A stretch of DNA of 9,674 bases from Saprospiraceae bacterium (GCA_947441325.1 CANETR010000044.1:1-9674); one strand, 5' to 3'. Positions 1-8,180 are shown, counted from the first letter of the stretch. Notes: generated from the sequence alone by a model not told the origin. A program made the numbers and translations.

Positions 1-3000
1 ACCTCAGCCGGTAGCCATACCTGGAAAACGGAGGATAAAAATTTTGAAATAACATATCAAAACAAAGAAATAAAGTTAAAATACTCGAATTCAATACTGA
101 ACTGTTTTAATAAAAGTGATTCACTCACTATGTTGAATACAAGTTTTACTTTTTATCCATCAAGGCCCGGTGGTGGCTATTTCGAGGTAGAAAAAGCTAC
201 AGTAGAATGGAATCAGGAGGGAGCCAGAGATGCAAAATGTGAAATAGGCGGTTTTAATTTTAATGGACGTGAAACAGCGTACAAGTCCGACAAAGCAGTA
301 TTGACTTATCCTTCGCTCTTCAAAATGCCGCTTGATGGTGTCTTTAGCGATAGAATTACCAAAAGAAATGAAATCAAAAAAGTAAAAGATAAAGATAGCG
401 GTGTAGAAACCGATACATGGGTGACGTCAAGAAACCTTACCTACCCACGATTTGCCTCACTTTCAAGATCTGTCAAAATTGAAGGCATTGGCGAGGGGGT
501 TGATTATTATGGTGGTTTTAAGCTGGAAGGCAGTACTATTCGTGGTTATGGCGATGAGTTCGGACGTTCATACATCAACATCAGCAATCGAAGTGGTACG
601 CTCTGTGTCACAGCCATTGCCCCCGAATTTAACATCTTCAGAGGAGAGCGTGTTGTTTCTGCCGATGCAATGGTAAGTCTTTATATTCCAGGAGAATCAG
701 GAAAGGACTCAATATACCATTCCAATATCTACATGGTTTATAACATTAAGAAACGTGAAATTGAACTTACTCGCGGAAAGTCAACATCGGCAAAAGTTCC
801 TTTTTTTAATTCCCTGCAACAGTCCGAGATGAATGTTTCTTACATCAAGTGGCCTATTGACAGTGTTAATATCATGATAGGAAATAGCGAAGAAGACTTA
901 AATCTACATTCAGATAAGTTTTTCGACGTGGACAAAAACGAAAAATACCTTTCTATCACTACCATAAATCCGCTGATAAAGTTTGCGCTTTATTCAGAAA
1001 AACTTGAAAAGACAACCAAAGAGCAGAAAGAAGGTACCTGTGGGGGAGCAGTAAATTCTGATAATTGGCAAGAAGAGCCTGAGAGTATAGAAGAGCTATG
1101 CATCAGAGATCCAACTCAATGCCCAGAATGGTATCTGGAAGAAATGGAACGTAAGAAAAATAACCCCACCCCAATAGATACTACGGACGTTACTCTCTCA
1201 GACGTGCCGGCCCCTGATACAGTTTCTCAATTGCCTTTGCCTCCATTCGATCCAAGAAGAATCAGTGTGGAGGAAATTCTTACGCTTTTAGACAAAAGGA
1301 TGGAGAAACTCACTATTATGAGTTGCAGCGAAATCACTGAGGTGGAAAAAAAGGGAAATCCAGCTTACAAAGTCATAAAGAGCTACAAAGACTGGAAAGA
1401 TTTTGAAAAAAACTTCCCCAAAAAATATAAGTTTGGCTGTATTGATGCTGGTAATGTGCTTAGTTTTTGTAATGATGTTTTGGGGCCACAGCACAACAAA
1501 TCTAATGGATGGACCCTCATTCAGGATATGATTGGAGATGGCTTTATCACTTTCGATTATAAAGATTCAGTGGTAGTCTTAAGGGAAAAGCTTTTTCACT
1601 ACAAAAATTCAGTGAATAAGAAAATGTTAGATTATGATTATGACCGTATTAAAATAAAATCTGAACCTCAAAAAGCAGAAAATAGCTCAAATGCAGTTTT
1701 GAACATTGCAGACAAATCAATGACTGCCAATGGCGTTTCCAATTTTATACTTTCGGAAGCACGTAAAGTATGGGCAGAACCGCATGCGCAAAAATTGAAA
1801 CTCAAAAAGAATCGAGATATGGACTTTGATGGGGTCTTGAATGCGGGGCTCTTGCGATTTACCGGTAAAAACTTTCAGTTTCAGTACGATTCTTTTCAGG
1901 TTTATCTCGATACCATCGACTATATGAATTTTTTCATTTATGAAAGGGCTCAATATACCAAAGAAGAAAACAAGGAATTGGCCGGATTTTATAAACCCGA
2001 AAGAAAGGTCGATGATGCCGGTATTCCTTCTGAACAAAAACAGATTGTAAATAATCCAATTTATAACCTTTCGGGAAAATTGGTAATTGATATTTCGAAC
2101 AACAAATCGGGAAAACAGGAGCCCAATCCTCTACTGCCTTCATTCGAAAGTATTGACACTGGATATGTCTATTACGAACGCCTGAATAGGATGAATAAGT
2201 ACAAAGACATGATTTACAGTCGTCACGATTTTTACTATAAGGTAAATCCATTTTTGATTAGTGCTGCCGACCGTTACGATCCTAATGTGCTTATTTTTGA
2301 CGGAAGTTTCCATTCTGCAGGAATTTTACCTGTGGTGAATGAACAGTTGAAGCTGATGTATCATGACCTATCTTTTGGCTTTGAGGCAGAAACACCCGCA
2401 GAAGGTTTTCAAATTTATATTAGGGATGATGCAAAAGGAAAGGGTAAATATACAGGCTTGTACGGCGTAAGTAATCAGGGGCTAATTGGACGTGGCCGTC
2501 TCGACTTTTTAGCGGCAGAAATAGAATCGGATTATATTGAATTTTTGCCTGAGCAGTTTATTACCGATAGGGTTGACAGTTTAAACATCAAAGAACAGCT
2601 AATTGATGGCGTTGAATTTCCCAATGTTTATGGTGACTCTGTTTTTATAGATTGGATTCCCTACAAAGACTCAATGTTTATTGAAACCGATGCAAATAAA
2701 AATGCGCCCTTTAGATTTTACGATCAGAGAGAACATAAGCTCACAGGATTGTTGCACCTTACAAAAAAGGGTTTGATAGGTTATGGTGTTTTCGATTGGG
2801 ATGGGGGGTTGTTGAGATCAAATCCAACGGGTGATTTTATGTTTGGCAAGAAAAACGTAAAATCAACGACATCTATTTTCGAAATCAAAAAGCCCGGAGA
2901 AAAGGATTTAGCTTTCCGGCAGGAAAATGCAGAAATATTGGTTGACTTTGAAAACAACAAAGCCGAGTTCATTGCAGATAAGGGCCAGATGACCGATATG

Positions 3001-4647
3001 CCTTTAAATAAATACAAAACAGAACTCGATAAATTTATTTGGGACCTAGATAAGAAAATTGTAGACATTCGTTCGAGCAGTGGAAACCCTGGAATGTTTT
3101 TGGCACTGGGCGAGGGGCAAGATTCTCTTTCATTTGAAGCGGCGCAGGCTACTTATGATATAAACTTAGGTAGTTTCCGGATAAATGGTGTAGAAAATAT
3201 TAGGGTAGCCGATGCTTTTATAATTCCTAAAGGTGGGGTAGTAGATGTAGCAGGGGCCGCCGCCATGAAATCTTTCGATGATGCCAGAATTATTGCAGAT
3301 ACTTCCAATCAGAATCATCAGATCATAAAGGCAAACATCGATATTGTGAGTAAGGGAGAATATAAAGCCAGCGGGTACCTTGAATTTAATATTGATGATT
3401 TTAAGGAACAGGAAATCCTATTCAAAGAAATTAAAGTCATAGAGGGTATTACCACTGGGAATGGCTCAGTAGGCGGCCAGGACAGTTTTTATCTCGATAA
3501 AGGTGCCATGTTCAAAGGTGATATTAAAATGAGTGCACAGTCAAAAAATCTTGATTTTGAAGGCTTTGCCAAATTGACATCACAGGCAATTCCTTATCCG
3601 CAGTGGTTTACAATAAAGTCCAGAATCGATAAAAAGGATGTGATGATTGATTACCTGGTGCCTGAAAACACTGAAGGGGAGAAACTATACGTTGGCCTGT
3701 TTTTGGGTATGGATTCGCTTTATTTGTATCCACGTGTTTTAGCTCCGAAATTAGCAGCAAATGACCGTCCGGTATTTACGGCTGAGGGAATCATAAAATT
3801 TGATGAAAAGAATAAAACTTACTACTTCGGTGACTCAACAAAGGTAAATGACCCTGATTCAGTTGGTAATTTACTCACAGTCTCAGAAATGGATAGTATG
3901 GTCAGTATTACGGGGCGTTTCGATTTTGCTAAGGGATTGAATAGTCCCAAAATGCCTCAGTTTACAGTTAACACAGCTGGAGAAATAAGCTTCACGTACC
4001 CCCGCGATACGGCACAGACGGCATATCAATTCAATGCAGCAATGCTATTAGACTTCCCGCTTCCCGATGTACTGACAAATGTAATCTATTCAGATTTTAC
4101 ATCCAGTGAAGAGACTATGGAAAAAATCATGTACAGCAGTAGCGCTAATAATAGAATGAAGAGTCGCCTTGCTAATATCATCAGAGACGAAAAGATGATG
4201 TCTAAGATGTGGGAAAAAACGGAAGAGGAAAATATTACTACACCGCCGGCAGAGCTAAAACACAGCTTCATTTTCCCTCGAATGTCTTTGAAATGGAGTG
4301 AAAAGACACAATCATTTGTTTCGAGTGGTAAAATTGCCCTCTCTAATATTAAAGGTAAGCATGTAGGTCAGATGCTAAAAGGCACAATTGAAATTTTACC
4401 AGACCCTTCCCGAGGAGACGTTTTTACATTTTATTTGAATTCTCCAAATGGGGATTGGTACTTTTTCCAATATACAAACGGCATTTTGGCAACAGTTTCT
4501 TCCAATGTTAATTATATGACAGCTTTAACTGCCATCAAGAAAAAAGATCTGAAAATCAAAACTGAAAATGGCGAAAGTATTGAAATTGTACCAGGTAACT
4601 CAGCACAACATAACATCTTTAAGGAAAAGACAGACGCAGCTTTTTAG
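1..4647 (+). CDS. Giant orphan protein, probably exported and beta-rich (5' end outside window)
   Basis: I do not recognise a named domain. The frame is open from base 1 with no stop, so the gene starts upstream. The ATG at 130 is only the first internal Met, and 1548 residues are visible. The sequence is rich in alternating hydrophobic/polar stretches with many Asp, Lys, Tyr and Phe, as expected of extended beta-sheet. Numbering from base 1, a related motif recurs at residues 817-836 and 914-933 (TGL, then GLIG-x-G, then D plus an aromatic), 97 residues apart. A weaker relative lies near 170-184 (GGFKLEG...IRGYG). An acidic, Pro-rich low-complexity linker with several Cys lies at about 347-430. 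No transmembrane helix or type IX secretion C-terminal domain is apparent; the protein ends in ...KEKTDAAF. Any signal peptide would be outside the window. Very long uncharacterised proteins of this style are common in Bacteroidota. Envelope or surface location is inference. Coding is certain, function unknown. Confidence 0.9.
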   Translation, partial: TSAGSHTWKTEDKNFEITYQNKEIKLKYSNSILNCFNKSDSLTMLNTSFTFYPSRPGGGYFEVEKATVEWNQEGARDAKCEIGGFNFNGRETAYKSDKAVLTYPSLFKMPLDGVFSDRITKRNEIKKVKDKDSGVETDTWVTSRNLTYPRFASLSRSVKIEGIGEGVDYYGGFKLEGSTIRGYGDEFGRSYINISNRSGTLCVTAIAPEFNIFRGERVVSADAMVSLYIPGESGKDSIYHSNIYMVYNIKKREIELTRGKSTSAKVPFFNSLQQSEMNVSYIKWPIDSVNIMIGNSEEDLNLHSDKFFDVDKNEKYLSITTINPLIKFALYSEKLEKTTKEQKEGTCGGAVNSDNWQEEPESIEELCIRDPTQCPEWYLEEMERKKNNPTPIDTTDVTLSDVPAPDTVSQLPLPPFDPRRISVEEILTLLDKRMEKLTIMSCSEITEVEKKGNPAYKVIKSYKDWKDFEKNFPKKYKFGCIDAGNVLSFCNDVLGPQHNKSNGWTLIQDMIGDGFITFDYKDSVVVLREKLFHYKNSVNKKMLDYDYDRIKIKSEPQKAENSSNAVLNIADKSMTANGVSNFILSEARKVWAEPHAQKLKLKKNRDMDFDGVLNAGLLRFTGKNFQFQYDSFQVYLDTIDYMNFFIYERAQYTKEENKELAGFYKPERKVDDAGIPSEQKQIVNNPIYNLSGKLVIDISNNKSGKQEPNPLLPSFESIDTGYVYYERLNRMNKYKDMIYSRHDFYYKVNPFLISAADRYDPNVLIFDGSFHSAGILPVVNEQLKLMYHDLSFGFEAETPAEGFQIYIRDDAKGKGKYTGLYGVSNQGLIGRGRLDFLAAEIESDYIEFLPEQFITDRVDSLNIKEQLIDGVEFPNVYGDSVFIDWIPYKDSMFIETDANKNAPFRFYDQREHKLTGLLHLTKKGLIGYGVFDWDGGLLRSNPTGDFMFGKKNVKSTTSIFEIKKPGEKDLAFRQENAEILVDFENNKAEFIADKGQMTDMPLNKYKTELDKFIWDLDKKIVDIRSSSGNPGMFLALGEGQDSLSFEAAQATYDINLGSFRINGVENIRVADAFIIPKGGVVDVAGAAAMKSFDDARIIADTSNQNHQIIKANIDIVSKGEYKASGYLEFNIDDFKEQEILFKEIKVIEGITTGNGSVGGQDSFYLDKGAMFKGDIKMSAQSKNLDFEGFAKLTSQAIPYPQWFTIKSRIDKKDVMIDYLVPENTEGEKLYVGLFLGMDSLYLYPRVLAPKLAANDRPVFTAEGIIKFDEKNKTYYFGDSTKVNDPDSVGNLLTVSEMDSMVSITGRFDFAKGLNSPKMPQFTVNTAGEISFTYPRDTAQTAYQFNAAMLLDFPLPDVLTNVIYSDFTSSEETMEKIMYSSSANNRMKSRLANIIRDEKMMSKMWEKTEEENITTPPAELKHSFIFPRMSLKWSEKTQSFVSSGKIALSNIKGKHVGQMLKGTIEILPDPSRGDVFTFYLNSPNGDWYFFQYTNGILATVSSNVNYMTALTAIKKKDLKIKTENGESIEIVPGNSAQHNIFKEKTDAAF

Positions 4648-4683
4648 TTACTAACCTTCGGGTTTTATAAATTAAAGATAGGC

Positions 4684-4725
4684 AAAGGCTAGATTCGAGC
4701 ACTTCGAGCTAGCCTTTCTTCTTTT
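4684..4725 (+). terminator. Rho-independent terminator after the giant gene
   Basis: A 9-bp perfect stem (AAAGGCTAG at 4684-4692 pairing with CTAGCCTTT at 4709-4717) contains a possible inner TCGA/TCGA pairing. It is followed by a T-rich run (CTTCTTTT, 4718-4725). It begins 36 bases after the stop codon of the giant gene and lies between two convergent genes. The stem could also stop transcription arriving on the minus strand, but the T-tract is much better on the plus strand. Confidence 0.75.
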
Positions 4726-4734
4726 ATGTGTGAT

Positions 4735-5010
4735 TTAAAAAATAAACCTTCCTGCAAAAATCAAGAGTAAAATCTGTCCGGCGCAAATAGTAAAAATACT
4801 GCGTTTGAAACTCGATTTTTTGGTTTTGTGCCGCCAAACAGGCATTCCTATTAAGATACCGAGACTTCCACCCCAAACTGCCAAACTAAAAAGTCTTGCC
4901 TCTGAGACTCTTCTTTTGCCTTTTCCTGCGATCGATTTGTCGTAGGCCATCAGGAAAAAAGTATAGAGATTAAAAATCAGATATACTACCAAAAAAATTT
5001 TAAAATACAT
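4735..5010 (-). CDS. DUF1294 family small inner-membrane protein
   Basis: This 91-residue protein matches the DUF1294 pattern. An N-terminal membrane helix (about residues 3-22) ends in the conserved YDK (23-25). A basic stretch (KGKRR, 30-34) follows, then a second hydrophobic segment with GGSLGILIGM (47-56). The hallmark RHKT-K-x-x-F is at 60-68, and a third hydrophobic segment at about 72-90. Length is normal for stand-alone members; some relatives are fused to a cold-shock domain, which is absent here. Function of the family is unknown. It is the last gene of a three-gene minus-strand operon, starting 12 bases after the stop of the DUF6882-like gene, and it ends close to the convergent terminator. 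No clear ribosome-binding site is visible before the ATG, which is usual for this phylum. Confidence 0.85.
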   Translation of the reverse strand: MYFKIFLVVYLIFNLYTFFLMAYDKSIAGKGKRRVSEARLFSLAVWGGSLGILIGMPVWRHKTKKSSFKRSIFTICAGQILLLIFAGRFIF

Positions 5011-5022
5011 AAGCGGGCTGTA

Positions 5023-5715
5023 TTATTTCATGCGGTTCCATTTCGATGCAGCCTGTTTCATAAAAGCTAAAACATCTTTTCTGTTATCAGGGAGCATGTT
5101 AACCCAGGCTGCTATTGAGCGCTGAAGCTTGGTTGCTTCTTCTTTTAGGTCATCATCTTTTAGTACTATGGCAATCTGTTGATTCAGTGCATCGCTAAAA
5201 TGTTTCATCAGGCTTATTGCCTCATCGGTTCTCTTTTTATTGCTTAGGATTTCGGCAAGGTTGCCAATCATTTGCACTATATAATTTATGGATGAATTTC
5301 TTTTGCGGCGATGGTCTTCAGCGCTCAATTCTATAGATTCGGCTTTGAAGTTATACACTGCCAGATAAAGACCATTTGCCCCATTCGAAGCCCTGTATAG
5401 AAATTCTGCAGATGCTTCAAGTGCAACTTTTGCGGCATATTCCTCGGCCTGCTCATCGTTAATATTGCTTATGTACTCTGCTGTAGCATCCGCTGGTTTT
5501 ATCAGCGGAACTCCAGCATCCTGGAACTGACCAATGGCAAATGCCCACATAGCAGAATTATTGGTTGCTGCCCATGATAGTATAGCCTTACTTTCGGCAT
5601 GCGCAACAACTTTTCCTTCTTTGTCGGTCCAATATATTTTTCCTCCGGCCAAATTGGCGCCAAAACCTATTGCACCAAGGCTTTCCAACAAGTCTCCAAA
5701 TTCTTTAATGTTCAT
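5023..5715 (-). CDS. DUF6882-like protein with helical C-terminal extension
   Basis: This 230-residue, apparently soluble protein has no signal peptide or membrane segment. The N-terminal half resembles DUF6882 by eye: a beta-rich stretch (about 22-48), the ILSWA-x-x-NNSAMWAFA motif (45-60, like the family's LSW...S-x-x-WAWA), then an alanine-rich helix (88-105) leading into YRA-x-NGANGLYLAVYNF (107-123). The C-terminal part (about 130-230) is charged and predicted mostly helical, with no recognised motif; it may be an added helical domain. Its ATG overlaps the end of the upstream nucleotidyltransferase gene by 11 bases, which suggests translational coupling, and DUF1294 follows closely. The biochemical role of DUF6882 is unknown. 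The family assignment rests on remembered motif similarity and is moderate; that the ORF is a gene is well supported by the overlap and length. Confidence 0.7.
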   Translation of the reverse strand: MNIKEFGDLLESLGAIGFGANLAGGKIYWTDKEGKVVAHAESKAILSWAATNNSAMWAFAIGQFQDAGVPLIKPADATAEYISNINDEQAEEYAAKVALEASAEFLYRASNGANGLYLAVYNFKAESIELSAEDHRRKRNSSINYIVQMIGNLAEILSNKKRTDEAISLMKHFSDALNQQIAIVLKDDDLKEEATKLQRSIAAWVNMLPDNRKDVLAFMKQAASKWNRMK

Positions 5716-6517
5716 TTCTGATGATATTTTTTATATTTTCGGCATACTTTAGACAGGCAATTTCTGCTGCATCGTTTTTTATGAAACTACTACTTACTAT
5801 AGCATCTCTTGTGTTTTTATAAAGTTCAATTAATTGCATTGTCGCGTCAAAACAGCCCCTGGCATCACAATTTAGTGGTAATGTTTTTCTAATTTGTTCC
5901 AAATCAGCCTCCGGCAGATTTTCGGCATATCGCATTCTCCTTGGTATTAAATCGTTTTTATGTAATACCATTGGGCCAACGCAACAATTTCTTACTTCGC
6001 AAAGATAGCCGTAAGCTTCAATAATTTCACCTCTTCCTATCTTTGAAAAAACATAATGCATCCATGTCCAAAAACGCATTTCATCCAGTTCAAAATTAGG
6101 CAATTCATAGCCTATGCTCGGAAAATCTTTGATACATTTACTAAGCAGATTGCCTTTTTCAAAGATAATAACTGGATTTTCAACTCTTTTTTTGAAACCC
6201 TCTAAAGGAATCCATTTGCAATCGACATGTAACAAATTTGGATCAAAATCGAAAAGACTTACTGTAACATTTTCATCGTGTCCGTTTACATAGAAAGACA
6301 AAAGTTTGCCCCAGCCGTTCAGAATTACTTTTTTTTCTGCAAATGACAAAGTTATGGCATCGTCTATGATCAGATATAGGTCAAGATCTGAAAATTCATC
6401 CAGTTTATTGTCTATCCATGAGCCTCCAATCGCCATGCCCGTAAACCTTTTATCTTCCTTCAGACAGATTTCGGCCTTTTTTACCAAATTGCGGTGCATT
6501 TCTGTTCCCATCTGCAT
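5705..6517 (-). CDS. Nucleotidyltransferase-fold protein (aminoglycoside adenylyltransferase-like)
   Basis: This 270-residue protein has the DNA polymerase beta-type nucleotidyltransferase signature: GGS at 31-33, then D44-L-D46 inside a hydrophobic strand. A third likely metal ligand is D99 (HVD, on a later strand). These are the residues expected to bind two Mg ions and an NTP. The C-terminal half is helical, with WMHYVF...GRGEIIEAYGYL...R near 152-176. This resembles the helical substrate domain of antibiotic nucleotidyltransferases and related uncharacterised proteins. The catalytic triad appears intact, so activity is likely, but the substrate cannot be read from the sequence. Resistance to an aminoglycoside or lincosamide should not be assumed. 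It is the first gene of the minus-strand operon. The ATG at 6517 is the longest start; Met3 (6511) or Met7 (6499) are possible, and Met7 would leave a longer leader after the candidate promoter. Confidence 0.8.
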   Translation of the reverse strand: MQMGTEMHRNLVKKAEICLKEDKRFTGMAIGGSWIDNKLDEFSDLDLYLIIDDAITLSFAEKKVILNGWGKLLSFYVNGHDENVTVSLFDFDPNLLHVDCKWIPLEGFKKRVENPVIIFEKGNLLSKCIKDFPSIGYELPNFELDEMRFWTWMHYVFSKIGRGEIIEAYGYLCEVRNCCVGPMVLHKNDLIPRRMRYAENLPEADLEQIRKTLPLNCDARGCFDATMQLIELYKNTRDAIVSSSFIKNDAAEIACLKYAENIKNIIRNEH

Positions 6518-6530
6518 CCAAATATTTTTT

Positions 6531-6538
6531 CAAAGTTA
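6531..6538 (-). promoter_or_regulatory. Candidate -7 promoter element for the minus-strand operon
   Basis: The minus strand reads TAACTTTG, an exact match to the Bacteroidota sigma -7 consensus TAnnTTTG. It lies 13 bases upstream of the ATG at 6517. I see no good -33 TTTG at the usual spacing. The leader would be very short if 6517 is the start and longer if Met7 (6499) is used. Confidence 0.35.
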
Positions 6539-6549
6539 CAAAAAATAGC

Positions 6550-6583
6550 TAACTTTCGCAGCATTTCAAAATTTGTACCTTCA
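6550..6583 (+). promoter_or_regulatory. Candidate promoter(s) for pepT
   Basis: Two near-matches to TAnnTTTG lie on the plus strand: TAACTTTC (6550-6557) and TACCTTCA (6576-6583). TTTC at 6553-6556 sits 19 bases before the second one, a normal spacing for a weak -33 element. The pepT ATG is at 6598. The region is shared with the divergent operon, so the two promoters face away from each other within about 80 bases. Confidence 0.3.
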
Positions 6584-6597
6584 TAAATTAAAATCAA

Positions 6598-7824
6598 ATG
6601 AAACAGAATATTCTTGAGCGTTTCCTGCGCTATGTAAAAGTTGATACGATGTCGGAATTTGGCGTTGATAAAATTCCGAGTACCGACAAACAATGGGTTT
6701 TAGCAAATCAAATAGTTGACGAACTCAGACGAATTGGACTTTCAGATGTAACGATTGATGAACATTGTTATATTATGGCCACTTTGCCTTCGAACTGCGA
6801 TAAGCAAGTGCCAGTAATTGGCTTTGTAGCACATATTGATACTTCTCCTGATTTTAAGGCCGACAAGGTAAATCCAAAAATTTGGGAGCATTACAATGGC
6901 GGAGAGTTGTTGTTGAATGCTGAACAAAACATAGTATTGCGCCCTGTAGAATTCCCTGAACTAGCCGACGTAAAAGGTCATACACTCATCACGACCGATG
7001 GTACAACCCTTCTTGGCGCCGACGATAAGGCAGGTGTTACCGAAATTGTTTCCGCTATGGAATATCTGTTGGCACATCCCGAAATAAAACACGGAACAAT
7101 CCGTATCTGTTTTACTCCAGACGAAGAAGTAGGGCGCGGTGCAGATTTGTTCGATGTGGCAAAATTTGGGGCAGAATGGGCTTATACTATGGACGGCTCC
7201 TCTCTTGGAGAATTGGAATATGAGAATTTTAACGCTGCTTATGCATTGGTAAAAGTTCAGGGCAAGAGTGTTCATCCTGGTTATGCCAAAGATAAAATGG
7301 TAAATGCCAATTCATTGGCAGCCGATTTTATTCGTAATATGCCTTTGGATGAAGTTCCTGAAAAAACAACAGGCTATGAAGGTTTTTATCACCTGAATAA
7401 TATGAAGGCAACAGTCGATGCTGCAGAGTTGATGTATATTATACGCGACCACGATAAAGCAAAGTTCGAGGTTCGTAAAAAGTTTTTTGCCGAACAGGTA
7501 GCAATATTTAATGAGAAATACAAAGGGTCTTTTAGTGTCGATATTAAAGATCAGTATTACAACATGCGCGAAAAAGTCGAGCCAGTGATGCATATTGTTG
7601 AATTGGCCAACAAAGCTATGCTCGAACTTGGAATTAAGCCAATAGTAAAGCCTATTCGCGGTGGAACCGATGGTTCCAGACTATCTTATATGGGTCTTCC
7701 TTGTCCAAATATTTTTGCAGGCGGTATGAATTTTCATGGCAGATATGAGTACGTTTCTCTTGAAGTTATGGAACTCGCAACAAGAGTCATTGTGAAAATA
7801 GTTGAAAACTTGGCTAAGGTGTAA
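6598..7824 (+). CDS. pepT: Peptidase T (tripeptide aminopeptidase, M20B)
   Basis: PepT is a cytoplasmic di-zinc aminopeptidase that removes the N-terminal residue from tripeptides. At 408 residues the protein is full length for the family. Expected motifs appear in order: HIDTSPD (H79, D81), GADDKAG (140-146, bridging ligand D142), PDEEVGRGAD (174-183; catalytic E176 and ligand E177), MDG (D199) and the C-terminal NFHGRYE (H380). These sit one to three residues from the positions known in enterobacterial PepT. The lid/dimerisation domain (about 210-325) carries SVHPG (H226), and RGGTDGSRLS (354-363) is also conserved. The start ATG at 6598 gives the standard N-terminus (MKQNILERFLRYVKVDT). 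The gene stands alone, divergent from the nucleotidyltransferase operon and followed by two hairpins 27 bases after its stop. Nothing looks degraded. Confidence 0.97.
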   Translation: MKQNILERFLRYVKVDTMSEFGVDKIPSTDKQWVLANQIVDELRRIGLSDVTIDEHCYIMATLPSNCDKQVPVIGFVAHIDTSPDFKADKVNPKIWEHYNGGELLLNAEQNIVLRPVEFPELADVKGHTLITTDGTTLLGADDKAGVTEIVSAMEYLLAHPEIKHGTIRICFTPDEEVGRGADLFDVAKFGAEWAYTMDGSSLGELEYENFNAAYALVKVQGKSVHPGYAKDKMVNANSLAADFIRNMPLDEVPEKTTGYEGFYHLNNMKATVDAAELMYIIRDHDKAKFEVRKKFFAEQVAIFNEKYKGSFSVDIKDQYYNMREKVEPVMHIVELANKAMLELGIKPIVKPIRGGTDGSRLSYMGLPCPNIFAGGMNFHGRYEYVSLEVMELATRVIVKIVENLAKV

Positions 7825-7850
7825 ATATAAGTAGTGTTTAAGATTGTTTT

Positions 7851-7884
7851 CTGCTTATTTTTACGGAAATGTAAAAATAAGCAG
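7851..7884. repeat. Palindromic repeat copy 1: perfect 14-bp hairpin, possible pepT terminator
   Basis: The arms CTGCTTATTTTTAC (7851-7864) and GTAAAAATAAGCAG (7871-7884) are perfect reverse complements around a 6-base loop (GGAAAT). TTTTAAAT follows at once. It begins 27 bases after the pepT stop, so it could end the pepT transcript, although the stem is AT-rich and the T-run is short. The same 34-base unit recurs at 8117-8150 and 8204-8237, so it is more than a one-off terminator. Confidence 0.8.
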
Positions 7885-7890
7885 TTTTAA

Positions 7891-7928
7891 ATCTTCTTAT
7901 TTTGACATTTTTGTTAAAATAAGAAGAT
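7891..7928. repeat. Palindromic repeat copy 2: 17-bp hairpin with T-rich tail (terminator-like)
   Basis: The arms 7891-7907 (ATCTTCTTATTTTGACA) and 7912-7928 (TGTTAAAATAAGAAGAT) pair over 17 positions with a single G-T, around a TTTT loop. A TTTTTATTTTT tract follows, giving a terminator-like arrangement on the plus strand. Its reverse complement aligns with the other units (shared CTT, ACAAAAATGT and AATAAG), so it looks like an inverted member of the same family. Confidence 0.75.
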
Positions 7929-8006
7929 TTTTATTTTTAAAAGGGCTTATTTCAACAGGCAAAAACTAAGACGCATAAATTATTTGACCCATCTTTATTT
8001 TGAATA

Positions 8007-8090
8007 ATGCGCTTATATACTGAGAGCCTAAACCCAAGAAAGGCTTTATTGGCAGATGTTTTGGAGCTACCAGAATTTTTGACTTACTAG
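8007..8090 (+). other. 27-codon ORF of doubtful status
   Basis: ATG at 8007 opens a short frame ending at TAG 8088-8090. It encodes MRLYTESLNPRKALLADVLE followed by LPEFLTY. It is preceded in frame by TGA (8001-8003). The composition is plausible for protein and differs from the AT-rich repeats on both sides. It has no clear ribosome-binding site and I recognise no family. It could be a small peptide gene, a remnant of a lost gene or chance. Confidence 0.15.
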
Positions 8091-8093
8091 AAA

Positions 8094-8147
8094 TGTTAAA
8101 ATAGATAGAAATAAATCTGCTTAAAATGACAAAAATGTAAGAATAAG
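8094..8147. repeat. Direct repeat block A (87-base period)
   Basis: This 54-base block matches 8181-8234 at 48 of 54 positions with no gaps, at a fixed offset of 87 bases. It starts TGTTAAAATA, contains GAAATAAATCTGCTTAAAA and ends AATGTAAGAATAAG. The second half is a copy of the 34-base palindromic unit (8117-8150), but its right end has changed (AAGAAT instead of AAGCAG), so the hairpin is lost. Confidence 0.85.
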
Positions 8148-8158
8148 AATTATTCTTT

Positions 8159-8179
8159 CAAAAATAAGGCTTATTTTTG
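8159..8179. repeat. 21-base perfect palindrome
   Basis: CAAAAATAAG (8159-8168) and CTTATTTTTG (8170-8179) are exact reverse complements around a single G. The right arm also pairs with AAAATAAGC further on: GCTTATTTT (8169-8177) with 8185-8193, a 9-bp stem with a 7-base loop. Two mutually exclusive hairpins are therefore possible. It joins the two direct repeat blocks. It could be an operator-like site or simply abutting arms of two repeat units. Confidence 0.7.
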
Positions 8180-8180
8180 T

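Noticed and set aside
1288..1494. Minus-strand ORFs inside the giant gene and pepT (for example 1288-1494, 1717-2037, 6961-7275)
   Set aside because: They are antisense shadows of strong coding regions, without motifs or start signals.
130..4647. ATG at 130 as the true start of the giant gene
   Set aside because: The frame is open and protein-like back to base 1 with no stop, so the start lies upstream of the window.
5705..6517. Calling the nucleotidyltransferase an antibiotic-resistance gene
   Set aside because: The fold and GS...DxD motif are shared by many enzymes with other substrates; nothing seen defines an aminoglycoside or lincosamide substrate.
4735..6517. HEPN/MNT toxin-antitoxin pair
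   Set aside because: The nucleotidyltransferase is far longer than MNT antitoxins, and the partner lacks the HEPN R-x4-6-H motif.
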